A stretch of 64,000 nucleotides of DNA from Siphonodentalium dalli (taxonomy: Eukaryota > Mollusca > Scaphopoda > Gadilida > Siphonodentaliidae). The DNA lies in NCBI GenBank assembly GCA_032622095.1, contig CP136066.1, positions 66,656,278-66,720,277 on the forward strand, written 5' to 3'. The translations under genes were made by a program, and so were the position numbers. Every line of letters starts with the position of its first letter. The first letter of the stretch is position 1. Shown piece after piece: positions 23,379 through 36,300 of the stretch. The notes beneath the pieces were generated by a model, which was not told where the DNA came from, did not search any database, and was given only the letters and a program-made list of their open reading frames with translations.

Positions 23379-23824
23379 AGCCGCTTTTCACACATGTCTG
23401 TTTCTCGGAGTCGTTTCCTTGCGTTTCTAATATTTTAACGCATCCGGAAAACGTGTCACACGCAGGTAGGCTATAAACTTCTGCTCGTTGAAGTACAGTT
23501 TGGCAATGATAAGGTTCACAAACGCCCCTTGCTCCTTGCGCCTCTTCACTATCGGATGGTCACGAAAACGACGTGACCGTCTTTTTCTTTCGTTGTGCCA
23601 ATGCACCAACGAGAACAGAAATATATCCTCATCGTCTGAAGATTCCATTTTAAAAGAGAGGAAAACCTTTAAATACTAGAAAATCAGTAGAAACGCAGTA
23701 GAAACGCACGTCCGTTAGTTTGAGAAACGCAAGGAGGAAACGCACATGTGTGAAAGCAACTGACTTGCGTTACTTATAACTCACCGAAACGCATCCGAGA
23801 AACGGACTGTGTGTGAAAGCGGCT
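23379..23824 (-). mobile_element. PIF/Harbinger-type element, shortened
   Basis: Inverted ends AGCCGCTTTTCACAC...TCTGTTTCTCGGA and TCCGAGAAACGG...GTGTGAAAGCGGCT. Flanked by TTA on both sides (23376-23378 and 23825-23827), the 3-bp TWA duplication typical of PIF/Harbinger. It retains the N-terminal coding part of the nuclease on the minus strand but nothing else, so it is a 446-bp deletion derivative that would depend on a full copy elsewhere. Confidence 0.85.
23427..23648 (-). pseudogene. N-terminal fragment of a Harbinger (HARBI1-like) transposase
   Basis: 73 codons: MESSDDEDI, a basic ERKRRSRRFRDHPIVKRRKE stretch, QGAFVNLIIAKLYFNEQKF, then IAYLRVTRFPDAL. The HPI...R..QGAF.NL...L.....F..Y.R.T...F.. 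pattern is the N-terminal region of PIF/Harbinger nucleases, before the DDE domain. The DDE catalytic residues are absent. Found between inverted ends with a TTA duplication, which supports the call. Confidence 0.78.
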
Positions 23825-25078
23825 TTACGGATAACACTTGTCGTTTTGGTCAAAATACACACTGGGGGTAAGCTGCTCCATGGGAAGCGGTTCGTTTGTG
23901 ATAAAAGCTCCAGTGCGCATGAGCGAAGCTCCAGTGCGCATCCGGTCAGAAGAAGTTATTTTATTTACAACATTCAAACAACACAGATTGAAGGTAAGGA
24001 ATAGAAAAGAATTTCCACTGCTGCTCCCTTCTACGATAACATTTATAACAAAATCAGGGACGTTTTGTCACATCTTTGCTCACAATACCCTCCTTTTCCC
24101 AGTTTAGCATTGCTGAAAAGTATTCCCTATGCATTTACTATGGGAAACTACCGAAAGTAACCGGGTGAATAGACCGTATTTAAAAGCTTATTTGAGCGTG
24201 AACAATATTGAACAATAAAGCTAATACGTCATCTAGTAATCCCCAATCAGTGTCGATGTATTCTGCTCATTTAAATCAATGCCAGAAAGCTTTCAAATCA
24301 TGACAAAAAGCCCCAGTGCCATTGCGATAACAGGTTACACATCGTGTGCGCTTGTGGTGAAATAAAGCGCCAGTGCGTAGGTGTCATGGAATCGTAATTT
24401 ACTTACATGTATTTTGGCAGGATAATCAACATTCTGACAACCGAAAACTACAGAAGGTGGTGTGTGCTTTCCTCAGAGTCATTTTCTTCAATTAGCTTGT
24501 GTTTTATGTTGTAATTTAATATATTATATATCATTTATAGCATAAATATCCGAATACGAATGTAATTATGACAATTAAGAATGTAATACAAATGATACGA
24601 ATGTAATTACGATACTAGTAAGGCCAAATAAAAAAGATTATATGTTTCCGTACATCGACCGACCCTAAAAATAACCCGCCGACCCTAATCTTTTTATTGA
24701 TATATTGATAATCATTAGGTGCAAAACACATGGTTTCTAACATAAGCCTGTGATAAGTGACATGAAGTGTGACAGTTGTCTCAAAAGCCACAGTTGTGTG
24801 ATGGGTTGTGGATTGATAGGCATGAATCTTGCAATTTTAATTTCAAGAGAGTGGATCTCATGCCTGCTTTACCATTATGCCTTGTTTGGGACTTATGGAA
24901 CATATTCATGAGTTCCAAATAAACATGCATGCCCATTTATTATTTTCTTGACAGCATGAGAAATGTACATTTCCATTTCGTTTGACACTTAATATTCAAA
25001 CAACATTTTACTGGTACACTTCATTGCTTCACCCACCATGTTTCTTTTGCACACATTTAAAAATGCTGGGTGCTATCT

Positions 25079-25398
25079 AAAGGGGTACTGGGACCATCTC
25101 CTTTTATACTCAAGAGAATATATGCAGCAAATTAATGCATTTGAGCCATGGATTAGTGCCAAATACACTGATGTGTTCTATGAGAACGATGCAAACAACA
25201 TGGTACCGGTAATTTATATGACGAGTCATAAATTCATTTTCGATATACTTACCATGTTGTTTGCACCATTCATAGAGCACATAAGTGTATTTGGCATTAA
25301 TACATGCCTCAAATTCATTCATTTGTTGCATATATTCTGTTGAGTATACAAGGAGATAGTCCTACAAATAACCGGATTCAGGGTACAGTACCCCTTTA
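25079..25398. mobile_element. Foldback MITE, about 150-bp arms
   Basis: AAAGGGGTACTG...ACTCAAGAGAATATATGC...GATGCAAACAACATGGTA at the left is matched in reverse by TACCATGTTGTTTGCACCA...GCATATATTCTGTTGAGT...CAGTACCCCTTT at the right, meeting round a short centre near 25225. Arms differ at roughly one base in ten. Open frames on both strands of 25038-25343 are two readings of the palindrome. Confidence 0.8.
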
Positions 25399-25449
25399 AT
25401 ATATTATTTTGTTCAAAATAAATGTTTTGTTTTGATAAACTTGCTTTTA

Positions 25450-25735
25450 TAATTGACACCAACTAATGCTACACAGGTTTTGAAAATGTGCTGAACAGTA
25501 TATTCGTGTCATGATTTCTGTTAGAGGATCTTTGTATAAGTAGGTTGCAAGGAAATTTAAAATTAACTGAAGACGAACTGCTGGTGGCTGCCAGACTTTC
25601 GGGAACACACTTAAAGTAACTGCATTAGTGCTGATCACAAACCCTGTGTACCCTTCAGCAGATTTTCAAAACCTGTGTACCGTAAAATACCCTTCAGCAC
25701 TTTTATTTGGTGAGTGACCCCCTTCAGCCCAACTG
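25450..25735. repeat. Repeat family G, second copy
   Basis: Holds GCTACACAGGTTTTGAAAAT and later CCCTTCAGCAGATTTTCAAAA, CCTGTGTACC, and GGTGAGTGACCCCCTTCAGC, the same phrases as 18216-18480. It directly follows the foldback element and lies inside the larger TIR element. Confidence 0.55.
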
Positions 25736-26113
25736 ACATCTTCAACAATCAGGCAGAATATCCCATATGAACAATTCAAATATATAGGTTCTATAATATT
25801 TTCGGACAGTCGGAGAATATGAAGCCCCATCCCTCTGAGTTTATGGCCAAAATCAGTATGTGAATACTGAAACACACTATTAAGAATAACAGCAAGTTTG
25901 ATATCTTGTTCAATGTTAATGTATATTTCCACAAGTAAAACTTTCCACAAGTAATACAAGTAGGCATTTTATGTCATTTCGGTCGAGGTAGTTCAATATT
26001 TCTGCAGCTGGAAAAAAATATAAAAAAATAATAATAAAAAAACATTTCCCTACCTACCTACCCTAATTTTTTCTCTCCGTTATCGGAAACATATTATCTT
26101 TTTTATTTGGCCT

Positions 26114-27400
26114 AATTAGACATTAGTATATATAATTACTATAATATAATAATTATATTCATATCATTTGCAGTGCATTCTTCGCAGAACCATAACACCA
26201 TATGTATAGTGGTGATATGGCTTCGTAATAATGATTATTAGACATTTATTTTAGTTGGGAATACGTTGAACTGGTATCGCTATGTTGCTTCAGTGAAAGC
26301 TCACACCTTGATGCAGGATTGGGAGTGTCAGGGACGTGACTAGAGGGTCTTGGTTTGGGTGGGTGTCAAACTTCGAATTCCCCCACTTTGGAGCACATTT
26401 TTATCTCAACTTAAGACTTTCCTTTTGCCCACTCTTGAGCTTGAATATCCTGACTGTTACCTGAAACAGGTTTGTAACTGGTTGGAACTCCAACGATATA
26501 CCCCCATATATTTGAAAGTATCTGAAATATATGTTGTAAATATAAATGTCTTTCAACTCCGGGTGGAGTGCAAATCACAGGGGTCAGGGAATATATATGT
26601 TTTTAATTTATTATAGTATTTTGAGAAAATAATATGATAAATTAAAACAAAAAATTCCTGGACCCCTTTATTGCAAATTGATTTGCCCAATATTGCCCAC
26701 CCGCAATGAAGACACTCTACCCACAATTATACCTGATTATCTTGCGCTTATTATTTCATTATTGTCATTTCAGATGTATGCGGGTATGGAAGGGTCAATG
26801 GAGGATTCAATGATCTTAATGGACCTTTCTGAAAAGATATTAAAATGCATCCATAATTGCCTGTATTTGGCATTATTTTTTGCAATTAGTTGATTTTAAT
26901 AACTAAAGCGTCTTTTGAAAAATGTTGTTGTTGTTATTGTTGTTGTTGGAATCTGATTATACGGGGACCACCTGATCGAATTGTCTGCCTTTAATATGTC
27001 ATGCATGCCGTTTTCGTGCCATTTATATATAATGGCACAGCCATATTGTGTTATGACTTACACAAGCCGCATATCAACAATTATTTTGCAAGATTAATTA
27101 TGCGAATACATGCATGCCATGGTCAATCTCCCACATCGTAATATGCATACATGATCAACCCACTATTCGAAATCAATTAGGCTGACAACAAACGAATAGT
27201 TTTAATTATATCCGTACAATAACATGTGAATCACACAGGACTGCATGTACATTCAAATACATATCGATTGGAGTATATAATAGGATATACTATTGGTATA
27301 TAACTGATAATTCACAGAAACACCACACGATAATTGTCATGTTTTAGGCTCCAATAATGCCAATGTGATTGAAATAATAAATACGAACTTGTTTCGATCG
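26114..27400. other. interior of the 4.1-kb element, nothing recognised
   Basis: AT-rich with a GTT triplet repeat at about 26922-26948. No transposase-like frame on either strand. Confidence 0.4.
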
Positions 27401-28099
27401 TTTTCACCTTTGCAATTCCCTAAATCTCTTTTTAAATGCGCACTGGAGCCCTCCAGTCCCGGCGGTCTACGCGCTGGCGCTTATCGAAATACGAACTGGA
27501 GCGTCCACGTGGTGGTGTTAAAATGCATTTTTCTCAGTATTTAGTTGTTTGAGACACCAACGCCAACAACAATCGCACGGCGGAGATGTTTGTTATAGCA
27601 ATTGATACGGGACATTATTCAGATTATTTCGTTTTCATACACAAAATATCATGTTATTAAGAATTTTCTCGTTACACAATCGGGTTTTGAAGTGATAAAT
27701 CAGCTGCTTCTGCGTGGTATGGAAATGTGTTCGAATAAATGCGATATATAAATCACAGTTGAAGCATGTTGGTCATTTGTGACCGACGTTCCATAGAATA
27801 ATGCTGTTTATAGAGATAATACGTACCATTTTGAATACTTCAGTTTCCTTTTTCACAAAATAATCACAGACGCACCGTCGCATTGTAAACTGCGCACTGG
27901 ATCTTTTATCACAAGCGAACCGCTTCCCACGGAGCAGCTTACCCCCAGTGAATGTAGACCCTGTTAATTGACTTTCTTCAAACATATTCCGATAATTTAT
28001 CTTCTTGAAGACCAAATAGAAGCAAAACTAGCACAATAAAACGTTTTTGTTGCTATCAATCCACGTTATTTGCTCTTTCCATCAATGTATCACATTATT

Positions 28100-28172
28100 A
28101 TAATCAATAAATTTGGAAAATGATCAAGGAAATATGGGTTGGTACAAAAATCGGACTTGGCACTGAAAGGGT
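28100..28172 (-). repeat. Fragment of TTAA-ended MITE family E
   Basis: On the minus strand TTAACCCTTTCAGTGCCAAG, then TCCGATTTTTGTACCAACCC matches the left end of the copy at 58001-58060. Only one end is present. Confidence 0.65.
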
Positions 28173-28526
28173 TAATAATTGTTACCAGTGTATTTATCCC
28201 TATCCAACTAATAACAAAATACAAGAATTCAACATGAGACCTCCGTCTGAGGAAGGGAATTTTTATGTTAAACCACATTATCCTGAACTCAACTGTAGAG
28301 ACAATACCAAGGATGACACAACACTTATTTACTGTCTACATGTTTTTGTTTATGTCGGCTTATAGATTGAGGTCACTAGCTGACCTGATATCGGTTTGAA
28401 TACTGATTAGCGGTCACTACATGTACGTTGAATAGTAGTTGTTAATTGATGAACAACGGGGATTTTGTAAACACACTACACTATATAATGGGTCTCGTCG
28501 GGCTATTTTACATAATTATTTCTATT

Positions 28527-29270
28527 CATAAAAATCACACAAGACACGTAGCTCTCGTTGTTTTGTTTTCCTATTAAGCACTGGCTTAACTAATTGTGCA
28601 TCATAAATGAGAATGAGCCAAGAATAATTCCAGAAGCAAAAGCATCTCAGACAAAATTTTAATAACACGCACATGTCCTGGGAGAATTTCGTACCTCGGT
28701 CCTCATATAATGTCAGGCAACATGTACTTTCGGGGGTTTATACTTGTGTTAGGCAGGACCTCGCTGTATATCATCAAATTTGTGTTTGGTTACACTTTCA
28801 CCATGTTTACTGGTCATTTATTCAACAAAAACATCATTATATTTAACACAGTTTATTGAAGAAAAAACAAGCACCTGATTATTATTTAGACAATCGGAAA
28901 TGCCGATGTTGAAACCCGGTTACCGATTGTCATCCGATGGGCCACAATCGGCCGATTCCGATTGTCGTTTCCGATCATCGGCTCATCACTATCTTTAACA
29001 TGCGCACATTGTTGCAAATGGGACAGCCATTTAACGTCGGCTGATCCGACTGTGTGCTCAGCCTAATGTTATCCCTGGTCATGACATTATATGAGGACCG
29101 AGGTACGAAATTCTCCCAGGACATGTGCGTGTTATTAAAATTTTGTCTGAGATGCTTTTGCTTCTGGAATTATTCTTGGCTCATTCTCATTTATGATGCA
29201 CAATTAGTTAAGCCAGTGCTTAATAGGAAAACAAAACAACGAGAGCTACGTGTCTTGTGTGATTTTTATG
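28527..29270. repeat. Perfect 189-bp inverted repeat with 366-bp spacer
   Basis: Bases 28527-28715 (from CATAAAAATCACACAAGAC to CTCATATAATGTCA) are, as far as I can read, identical to the reverse complement of 29082-29270. Flanks outside the arms differ and no target duplication is evident. The spacer holds one end of a hAT-like element (minus strand, TAGTGATGAGCCGATGATCGG starting about 28992). The lack of any mismatch points to recent origin, gene conversion, or an assembly foldback. Confidence 0.9.
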
Positions 29271-30792
29271 TGTGTTGGTTTGGGAAGTATGGAAAATATT
29301 TACTTTGCTATGCACGCATTGCTATTTCCGGGAATAAGAACAAAAGTAGTCCAAAATGATACATACGTTACTGAAGCCAGCCCATGGTTCATACATGTAC
29401 GGTATGTTCAAACAGTATCATTTATCAACGTATAAGCCTAGTATATCTTGGCACCAGGGACTTAACTGTCTGAAGCCAGGATCGTGATACATTACCATCA
29501 AGGAAAATGTATCGGGGATAATTTATATTTGCAAGATTATATTTATATTGTACATTCTTAGAATCCCATTTGAACTGCCTTCCAGAAAATATTAAATATA
29601 ATTGTTCAGAGGCTTATTCTTGCATCGTTTGATCCAACTTAACTTGTGAGGTCAGTGGTTATAAAATAGGATGATACATACATTTAGCACAGGTCCTTTG
29701 AACTTTATGTCCCCTATTTTTGTCCTCTATTGGACAATGAATAAAAAAGTATAACACCCACTTGAATCGTCTTTACATAGATCACTATCAGACCAATTGT
29801 TTGATGAGAATGATACATATGTTACCGATACATATACCACCCCCTTGAGGGCCCAATGAGGGGTAATATTAGGATATGACTTAATTTTGGCAATTCAGCC
29901 GCCCAATCCATTGTCGAATCATGCATATCGATTTCCAACCAATTATACTATGTACGTCCATTGGTGTGACCTAATCTCGTTGAATTAGTGAAGGTCGCAT
30001 GTTTCCGATGATTTGGAGACCCCATACATGTATGATCTCGAAATGTTGATTTTGGTACCCAGGATCTCCAAAACATTTACCAGGGTATACTTGATCTCCA
30101 AAATATGGCCTGGGGAATAAACGGAGCGTCAAAGTATTGGATACATGCCAGACCGTTGGCTCTGATTCCAAATCGATGTCTCTAATATAGCTATATCCCT
30201 AGTTATTGCATATGGGTTTCGGTTCAAGGTGACATTAACATAAGTGTAGCACACCATCAAACAACAGTGCTGTTTCCATTAAATAATACAAACGTTAGCG
30301 ATAAATTAAAACATATATATGTTACGATGGTGTGAACAACAAACGTCACCCATCGGGATCACGTACACATACAAATCAATGGGGGCATTAAATTTCCTAT
30401 ACTACATGTGCATTCACAATCTTGAATAGCTAGATTGATGACTCAGTGTTCCCAGGGCATGTACAATCCAATGCGATGCAGGAACTGTACATACCGACTC
30501 TGTATCAATATCTATACATTTCCTACACATTTTATATGATGTGTTGATGCTTGTTTGTGATTTTTTATAACTCGAACACTGACACAAGAATCAGCAGACA
30601 GTCGGCCATTTATCATATTATTTTTCAAAAAATGATCCTGATTTAGTTACACCATCTGCTGTCATGTAAGACAATATTTCCACCTGCACATGATACATAC
30701 GCTACCAAGCACAGTGGTTTGGATCCTTGGCTAAATCAATCTTTTGTGTTTGATAACGTGGTTGAGTGTTCTCAATTGCAAGCGAACATCAT
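29271..30792. other. intergenic stretch, nothing recognised
   Basis: No gene or clear element. It lies 2.5-4 kb upstream of the first GABPB coding exon, so an unseen 5' non-coding exon could be here or further downstream. Confidence 0.4.
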
Positions 30793-32216
30793 AAGGCATA
30801 AACAAAAATACCTTCGTTTCCAGTAACCCTCCCCCGGTCGCCAGAGGCCCCCCCCCCCCCCCCCCCCCCCCCCTAGACTTTTTATTTGCAAAATAAAAAC
30901 AATTTCGAAGTTCCCAATTTACAGTCTGAAAATTACCAATCTCATTCTCCCAACTTGACTTTATTCTTCCAGTTTCTATTAGCTTTAGTTGCCGTATTTT
31001 AATTCAATGAGTCATTTACCTAATTATCTTCCAAAATCGTGCTCACAAACCACACTAAACCCGGGTTAGTGGGCTAATAAACATCCAAAAACACATTCCC
31101 TGAAATTAGGCAACCTTAACCCAAATCTTTTAGACTGATGGGTATGGACTATGTTTATTTAATAACTCAATTTGATATGTTTAGGGGTGTTGATTAATAG
31201 AAATTAAATGGCTTTGGACATATATGACAATTGATAGTTTTGTACAAATTCTCAACAATCTGTTATTAAATTTTCTGATAGTTAGGCACTGTAGCATGTT
31301 ACCCCAGTATGAAAATTGGATGAAACATTGATGATTTGTGGGAAGGTGCAGGTATATTGTACATGTAGGTTGGGATTTTTTAGCAGGTTGAATATTGCTC
31401 AAATACAGGGAACTCATGCTTTAACGCAACGTGTTATTATGGAATAACTAATCAATTCTACATGAATTTGCTAAATTATACCAAGAATCAATCATATATA
31501 ATAGTCCTGACTATAATTTGTATATAATAATTTCAACTACTAGAATAAAGTATATATCAGATTTATTTGAGTTATTGACTTAGTATGAGCTGGTTTATAC
31601 TTGTCATGTATCAGATTTATAGAGATCTCACAGACTTTATAGTATGAGCTTTTATTGATTAGTTCATTAAGCTTTAAACATCTTATTTTTAAAATTCATT
31701 TGATAGTGTCATTATTCAATTAGAAAATTCCCTTACCCCGCTATGGTATCTATTTTTCCCAATTGCATGGACCCCGGACCCTTTCCCAAAACTACCCACG
31801 ATTATCCCTGTCAGATCCTGTAGAGTTGGCATACTATGGTTCTGGTATCGGCGAAGTTGGAAATTGGGGAAGGTAGTGGTGTGGTGAAAGCTTCCCTAAG
31901 ACAAAAGTTTCAAGACAATCACTCCTGTATGCAAGATTTGTACAAAGAGCGGTCTGACTCCTGTTATCGCCAGGCCATATGATAAATAAAAACTTAAATA
32001 AAAGAATATACAAAATAAAGTGCCTTGCGAGTTCATTACAATATTATATCCAGATAGTATACCTGTATCAACAATACATTATTAAGCTGTTATTACCTTG
32101 TGCGTTAATATGGGAATTAAAAAAATTTATTAAAAAAAAAAAAAGTTGACCCCCCCCTCCCTACCCTAATTTTTTCCCTCCATTACCGGAAACGAAGGTA
32201 CTATTATATTTGGCCT
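30793..32216. mobile_element. TIR element family T, copy 2
   Basis: AGGCATAAACAAAAATACCT then TCGTTTCC at the left and the reverse complement of AGGCCAAATATAATAGTACC then TTCGTTTCCGG at the right. A run of 26 C (30848-30873) follows the left end, and a C-rich tract (about 32150-32160) precedes the right end, as in copy 1 where GACCC tracts sit in the same places. No coding frame recognised. Confidence 0.65.
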
Positions 32217-33256
32217 AACTATTTAAGTAAATGTATACCAGAGAAATTTAAATTTGACAGGCGAAACTAGTGTAGATTCCAGTGCTATTTTCTCTGTCAA
32301 GCTGATCTTTGGGTAAACATAACTCAAACAGTTTCTAGTATTAATATTGAAGGAAGCATATTTTGCAGAGTACAGAACTGATTGACAATGTCAAGGATAA
32401 CACATCACCTGTTTTTTAATACTTCTGTTCGGTCAAGCGATGATGTTCTATGTCAACTCTACATGCATGGTACCGGTAACGTATGTATCATTGCAATAAA
32501 ATATAGAAATTGGTGGCTATTTTGTATTTGTTGTAACTTGAAATATAATGAAATGGTGCAGCTGAAAAATTGCACATCACATCCTGATATTTTGTACAAA
32601 AATAAAAGTCTTGCACCGCTAATTGTGCATCAGAGCATCTCAGAGCAATGATCATGACATCGATGGTTGATTCGTGATGCCCATGGTACTGATGATGCAG
32701 ATGGTGACACAAGTCCGACTGATACTATGTGGCCAAACAAAATTATACCTGTGTTTAGGGTCCCACCCTCTCTGAGAATTAGGGTATGTATGTAGGTAGA
32801 CTTTTTATTATTTTTGTTGTATTTTTCTGAAATACTGTGGACATTGCAGTTGTATTTTATCTCAAAGTACTTAGGATGATGAAAGTATATAATCCAATAG
32901 AGTGTCGAAATATAATATCTCACATCATATCGGTCAACTGGAACATTGTCGGCCAAAACAGGGTTGCCAGGCCGGCACAAAGACTTATCGCTGGGGGAAC
33001 CTGAGACATCGTCACATTAATGGTCACCACCGCATTATGTTGCGTTTACGGGATATTTCCACCATGTTGAAGAACATTGCAACCGTGTTGAAGTAACGTT
33101 GAGACCGCTTTGCATTAAAATTAGAACTGTGTTAATCATTGATGGTCATTTTTCAACACTGTTGTAACACGGTCGAGGAAGACACTTGTTTTGAGAATAT
33201 GTAGTCTTAGTCCTCAATCGAATGACAATTATGACATGTTGAAATTTATTTTACAG
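32217..33256. other. upstream flank of GABPB, no promoter located
   Basis: No recognisable coding sequence. The first coding exon starts with a splice acceptor (TTTATTTTACAG, AG at 33255-33256), so at least one non-coding 5' exon and the promoter lie upstream. I cannot place them. Confidence 0.45.
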
Positions 33257-33376
33257 TGCTCTTAAAACATGTCCCTAGTGGACCTGGGAAAGAGATTGCT
33301 CGAAGCAGCAAAGCGAGGTGACACAGATGAGGTTAGAACATTAATGACAAATGGAGCTCCTTTTACAACAGACTGG
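33257..33376 (+). CDS. GABPB: GABPB exon 1 (first coding exon)
   Basis: Twelve bases of 5' UTR precede the ATG at 33269. Residues 1-36, first ankyrin repeat, ending APFTTDW exactly at the intron (phase 0), as in the vertebrate gene. Donor GTGAGT. Confidence 0.92.
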
Positions 33377-36300
33377 GTGAGTAAAAGAAATGGCTAACAG
33401 TTCCTTGGAACAAGAACTCAATCTTGGCAAGAACATTTATTTGCCAATTTTGCAGCTGCTTATGAAATGTTTTACAATTTTTTAAGGAAAACCCATGTAC
33501 TTTAAAAACCAAGAGGGAATGAAATAAAAACATGAAAATTAAACATTTTTTTTTCTTTCTGGCCACACTTCCAACAACAACACCAATTCTATGAAACTCT
33601 TTATGGAAACATGTTTGCGTTATTATTCCCAAAACAGAATATTGTTCATTGTATATAATGTTATGGCCCTTTGTTGGAATTACCACTGGGCGTATTACGC
33701 CACACCCCTGCGATGCTCTTGTTTGTAGATTATATGATGGGGATGCGAGTGAAAATGCCTCCTTTGATCTGCTTTGATGCCATTTTTACACACGAAGATG
33801 TCATTTCAAATTATTTATTCTACTTTAAAGTGTTTTGGAACACTCTACTGGGGTTGTACACATCTATCTTATGATTGAGTGTTTCAAAAATTGGTTTTTA
33901 GTCAAAAATGTTGTAGTGTTATAAGAATAGCCACATCTCTGAATAAATACAGAAATTTCAAGGAAAACATACACAATATTTCACTACCATCAATTCTGAA
34001 TATCCAAGCCTGAGTTTAGTGTGCCTGTCATTTGCAGAGTGAGGTCCCCAGAGGGTGAATTTAGTGATGCTATCCTGTATAGCGGGCTAGCATCACCAAA
34101 TTCTCCTTCCTGGGCCTCATTCTGCATGGCCTTATCTTAGGGCCCGACGAAGTTTCGAGATTCGATTTCGAATCTTACATTCCGATTCGATTCGATTCAA
34201 AAGCGGTCGTGTGATTCGGGATATTTCGAATCGTTATATACATATAAGTCCTTTATCACCAGGGATAGACTGCATTATCTATAAAAAAAAATCATTATAT
34301 CCCCAATACTTAACCTGTGTCTCATTCAGCGAACATCTGGGACCTCCGTGGTCCAATGTGTATAGGGTAAGTTGCCCAATAGCTCATTGCTCATATATAT
34401 ATTGGCCTCCCAGCCCAGTCCCAGCGCTGGCTACTCGTGGAAGGTCAGTGCAACTCGTGCAACCTGCATGTAGGTCTGTGATGGTTCACGTGTTCGTACG
34501 GCTTGTACCCTAATCGTGGCGTGCACGGTTTCCTCAACCACATTAAACCAGCAATGTCGCGATATAGCCCAGCCCCAGCTGCCGAAGCAAGTGAATTTCT
34601 CGTGGAACATATTTGTACATGTATGTCCGTTGTCGGTATCTGAAATTCTTACCAGAAAAGCCTATATTGCGTTTAAAAACTCACCTCAATCAAATAATAT
34701 AATTTTTTTTAAATTTAAAATTAAAAACGATATAGATATATTAAATAAACATTTTGGGCTCCATTATGTCGTCTCCAAATCCGACAACATCTTTAAACAG
34801 CATATATGTTATCCGGGAAATGGACTGTAACGTTGTCGTCCATTCAGCTTTCCGACGGACATGCCCAATTTTGGATACTATAGTTCCTGTAATCCCGTTT
34901 GCGTATGGGCCATTCTCAAGTAACGCTGCGCAGTTTTGGTATCACGCATGCCTGCAGGGTGAAGCATACATGCGCAGAATAGTTTTCGTTTGCAATGACT
35001 CAAATCAGATTCCATTGACTCCAAAGTTCCAAACTGCTTACTTTTCACGAACTTCACGCACAGTGGCAGTGGCACAAAATATGAAATGTGTCGTGCCATT
35101 CTCATATATTAAACTGTTTTAAACTGATTACATGTAAATATTGTTCATATCATGTCATATTAATTAAGTTTAATGAACCTCCTTCGTAATCTGTTATCTC
35201 ACTGACGTTATAAAATCATCGGACATTTGCCCCCATTTTTGCTCGTACGTGTACCTTCCACTGATCGGTACAGCGAATCTACTAAAGTGTTTGAAAAAGA
35301 TTCGATTCAAGATTCGATTCGATTTCGAATCATTATCATGATTCGATTCGAGATTCGATTCGATGTTGAAATTGCCAATTCGTCGGACCCTACCTTATCT
35401 GCTATGGGAGACATAGACTCAGATTGAAGTTCCCAAATGGTGAATATTGTGATGTACACCTATTGCGAACCTTGATTATGCAATGTGTCATTGCCAATTT
35501 GGGGATATAGAAGAAATTAAACTAAAAAAGAAATAGAATCTATGTGAAGAAGTTTCTGCAAAAATTTTATAATAAAGAAACTTTCCAGAGAAGATGAGGC
35601 TTAAGTAGAATGAGAATGAGAATCATGATTCTTAGTTTGATTCTCGTAAGATACAAGCAATTGATCTGCTTTAATAATGCTATATTTTGATTCTCGCTAA
35701 ATTTTATGGATTTTAGGGCCTGGTTAATTTGCCATATCATATGCTTTTAATTGACAGTTAGGGACATCACCCCTGCACTTTGCAGCACATTCAGGCCATC
35801 AGCAGACTGCCGAAGTTTTACTCAGAGCCGGTATAAGCCGAGATGCTCGGACCAAGGTTGACAGAACACCACTGCATGTAGCCGCTCAGGAGGGTCATGT
35901 GACAATTGTCAACACACTGCTAGCAAATGCTGCTGATATTGATGCCAAGGACATGGTAGGTTTCATCACTATTTCAAAAACCAAATTGCAATGCTCAAAC
36001 TGGTCAAACATTTCCTTTGGCCAAAATACACAAATCAAGTTCACCCATGCAAAATCAATTCCCATTTATTACGCTCTCGCATGGTCCCAAAACCCCATGT
36101 GTTCAACCTTTTATTTTTAGTTATATACGGAATACAGATCAATGAGACTAAAAATCACTGAGGGATTACTTCAGAAACAAATAATTAGTTTTCAATGTTT
36201 TCTTAATTGTTTATTGTTTTACTTACTACAGTTAAAGATGACCCCATTGCACTGGGCATCAGAGAAAGGGCACATGGATATTGTGGAGACATTAGTTAAG

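Larger units (their letters stand above)
24621..26113. mobile_element. TIR element family T, copy 1
   Basis: AGGCCAAATAAAAAAGATTA and TATGTTTCCG at the left, with the reverse complement at 26080-26113. Next to each end is a GACCCTAA/TTAGGGTAGG tract. A second copy of the family spans 30793-32216, and a left-end fragment is at 51816. No coding frame recognised. Nested in the 23860-27950 element. Confidence 0.7.
23860..27950. mobile_element. Large TIR element of about 4.1 kb with nested insertions
   Basis: CACTGGGGGTAAGCTGCTCC followed by GGGAAGCGGTTCG and GTGATAAAAG at 23860 is repeated as the reverse complement ending at 27950, with about 47 of 50 bases matching. The motif GCTCCAGTGCGCA or close forms recurs near both ends (about 23908, 23930, 24368; reversed at about 27437, 27485, 27893). 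No clear target duplication. Two further elements sit inside. No transposase recognised. Confidence 0.65.

Noticed and set aside
25038-25343. Pair of similar frames on both strands
   Set aside because: Two readings of one palindromic MITE; the likeness is due to the inverted arms.
34754-35122. 122-codon frame inside the 34138-35392 hAT-like element
   Set aside because: No RNase-H-like or BED-type motif; the element is too short to carry a transposase, and the frame is not shared with the first copy in the part that can be compared.
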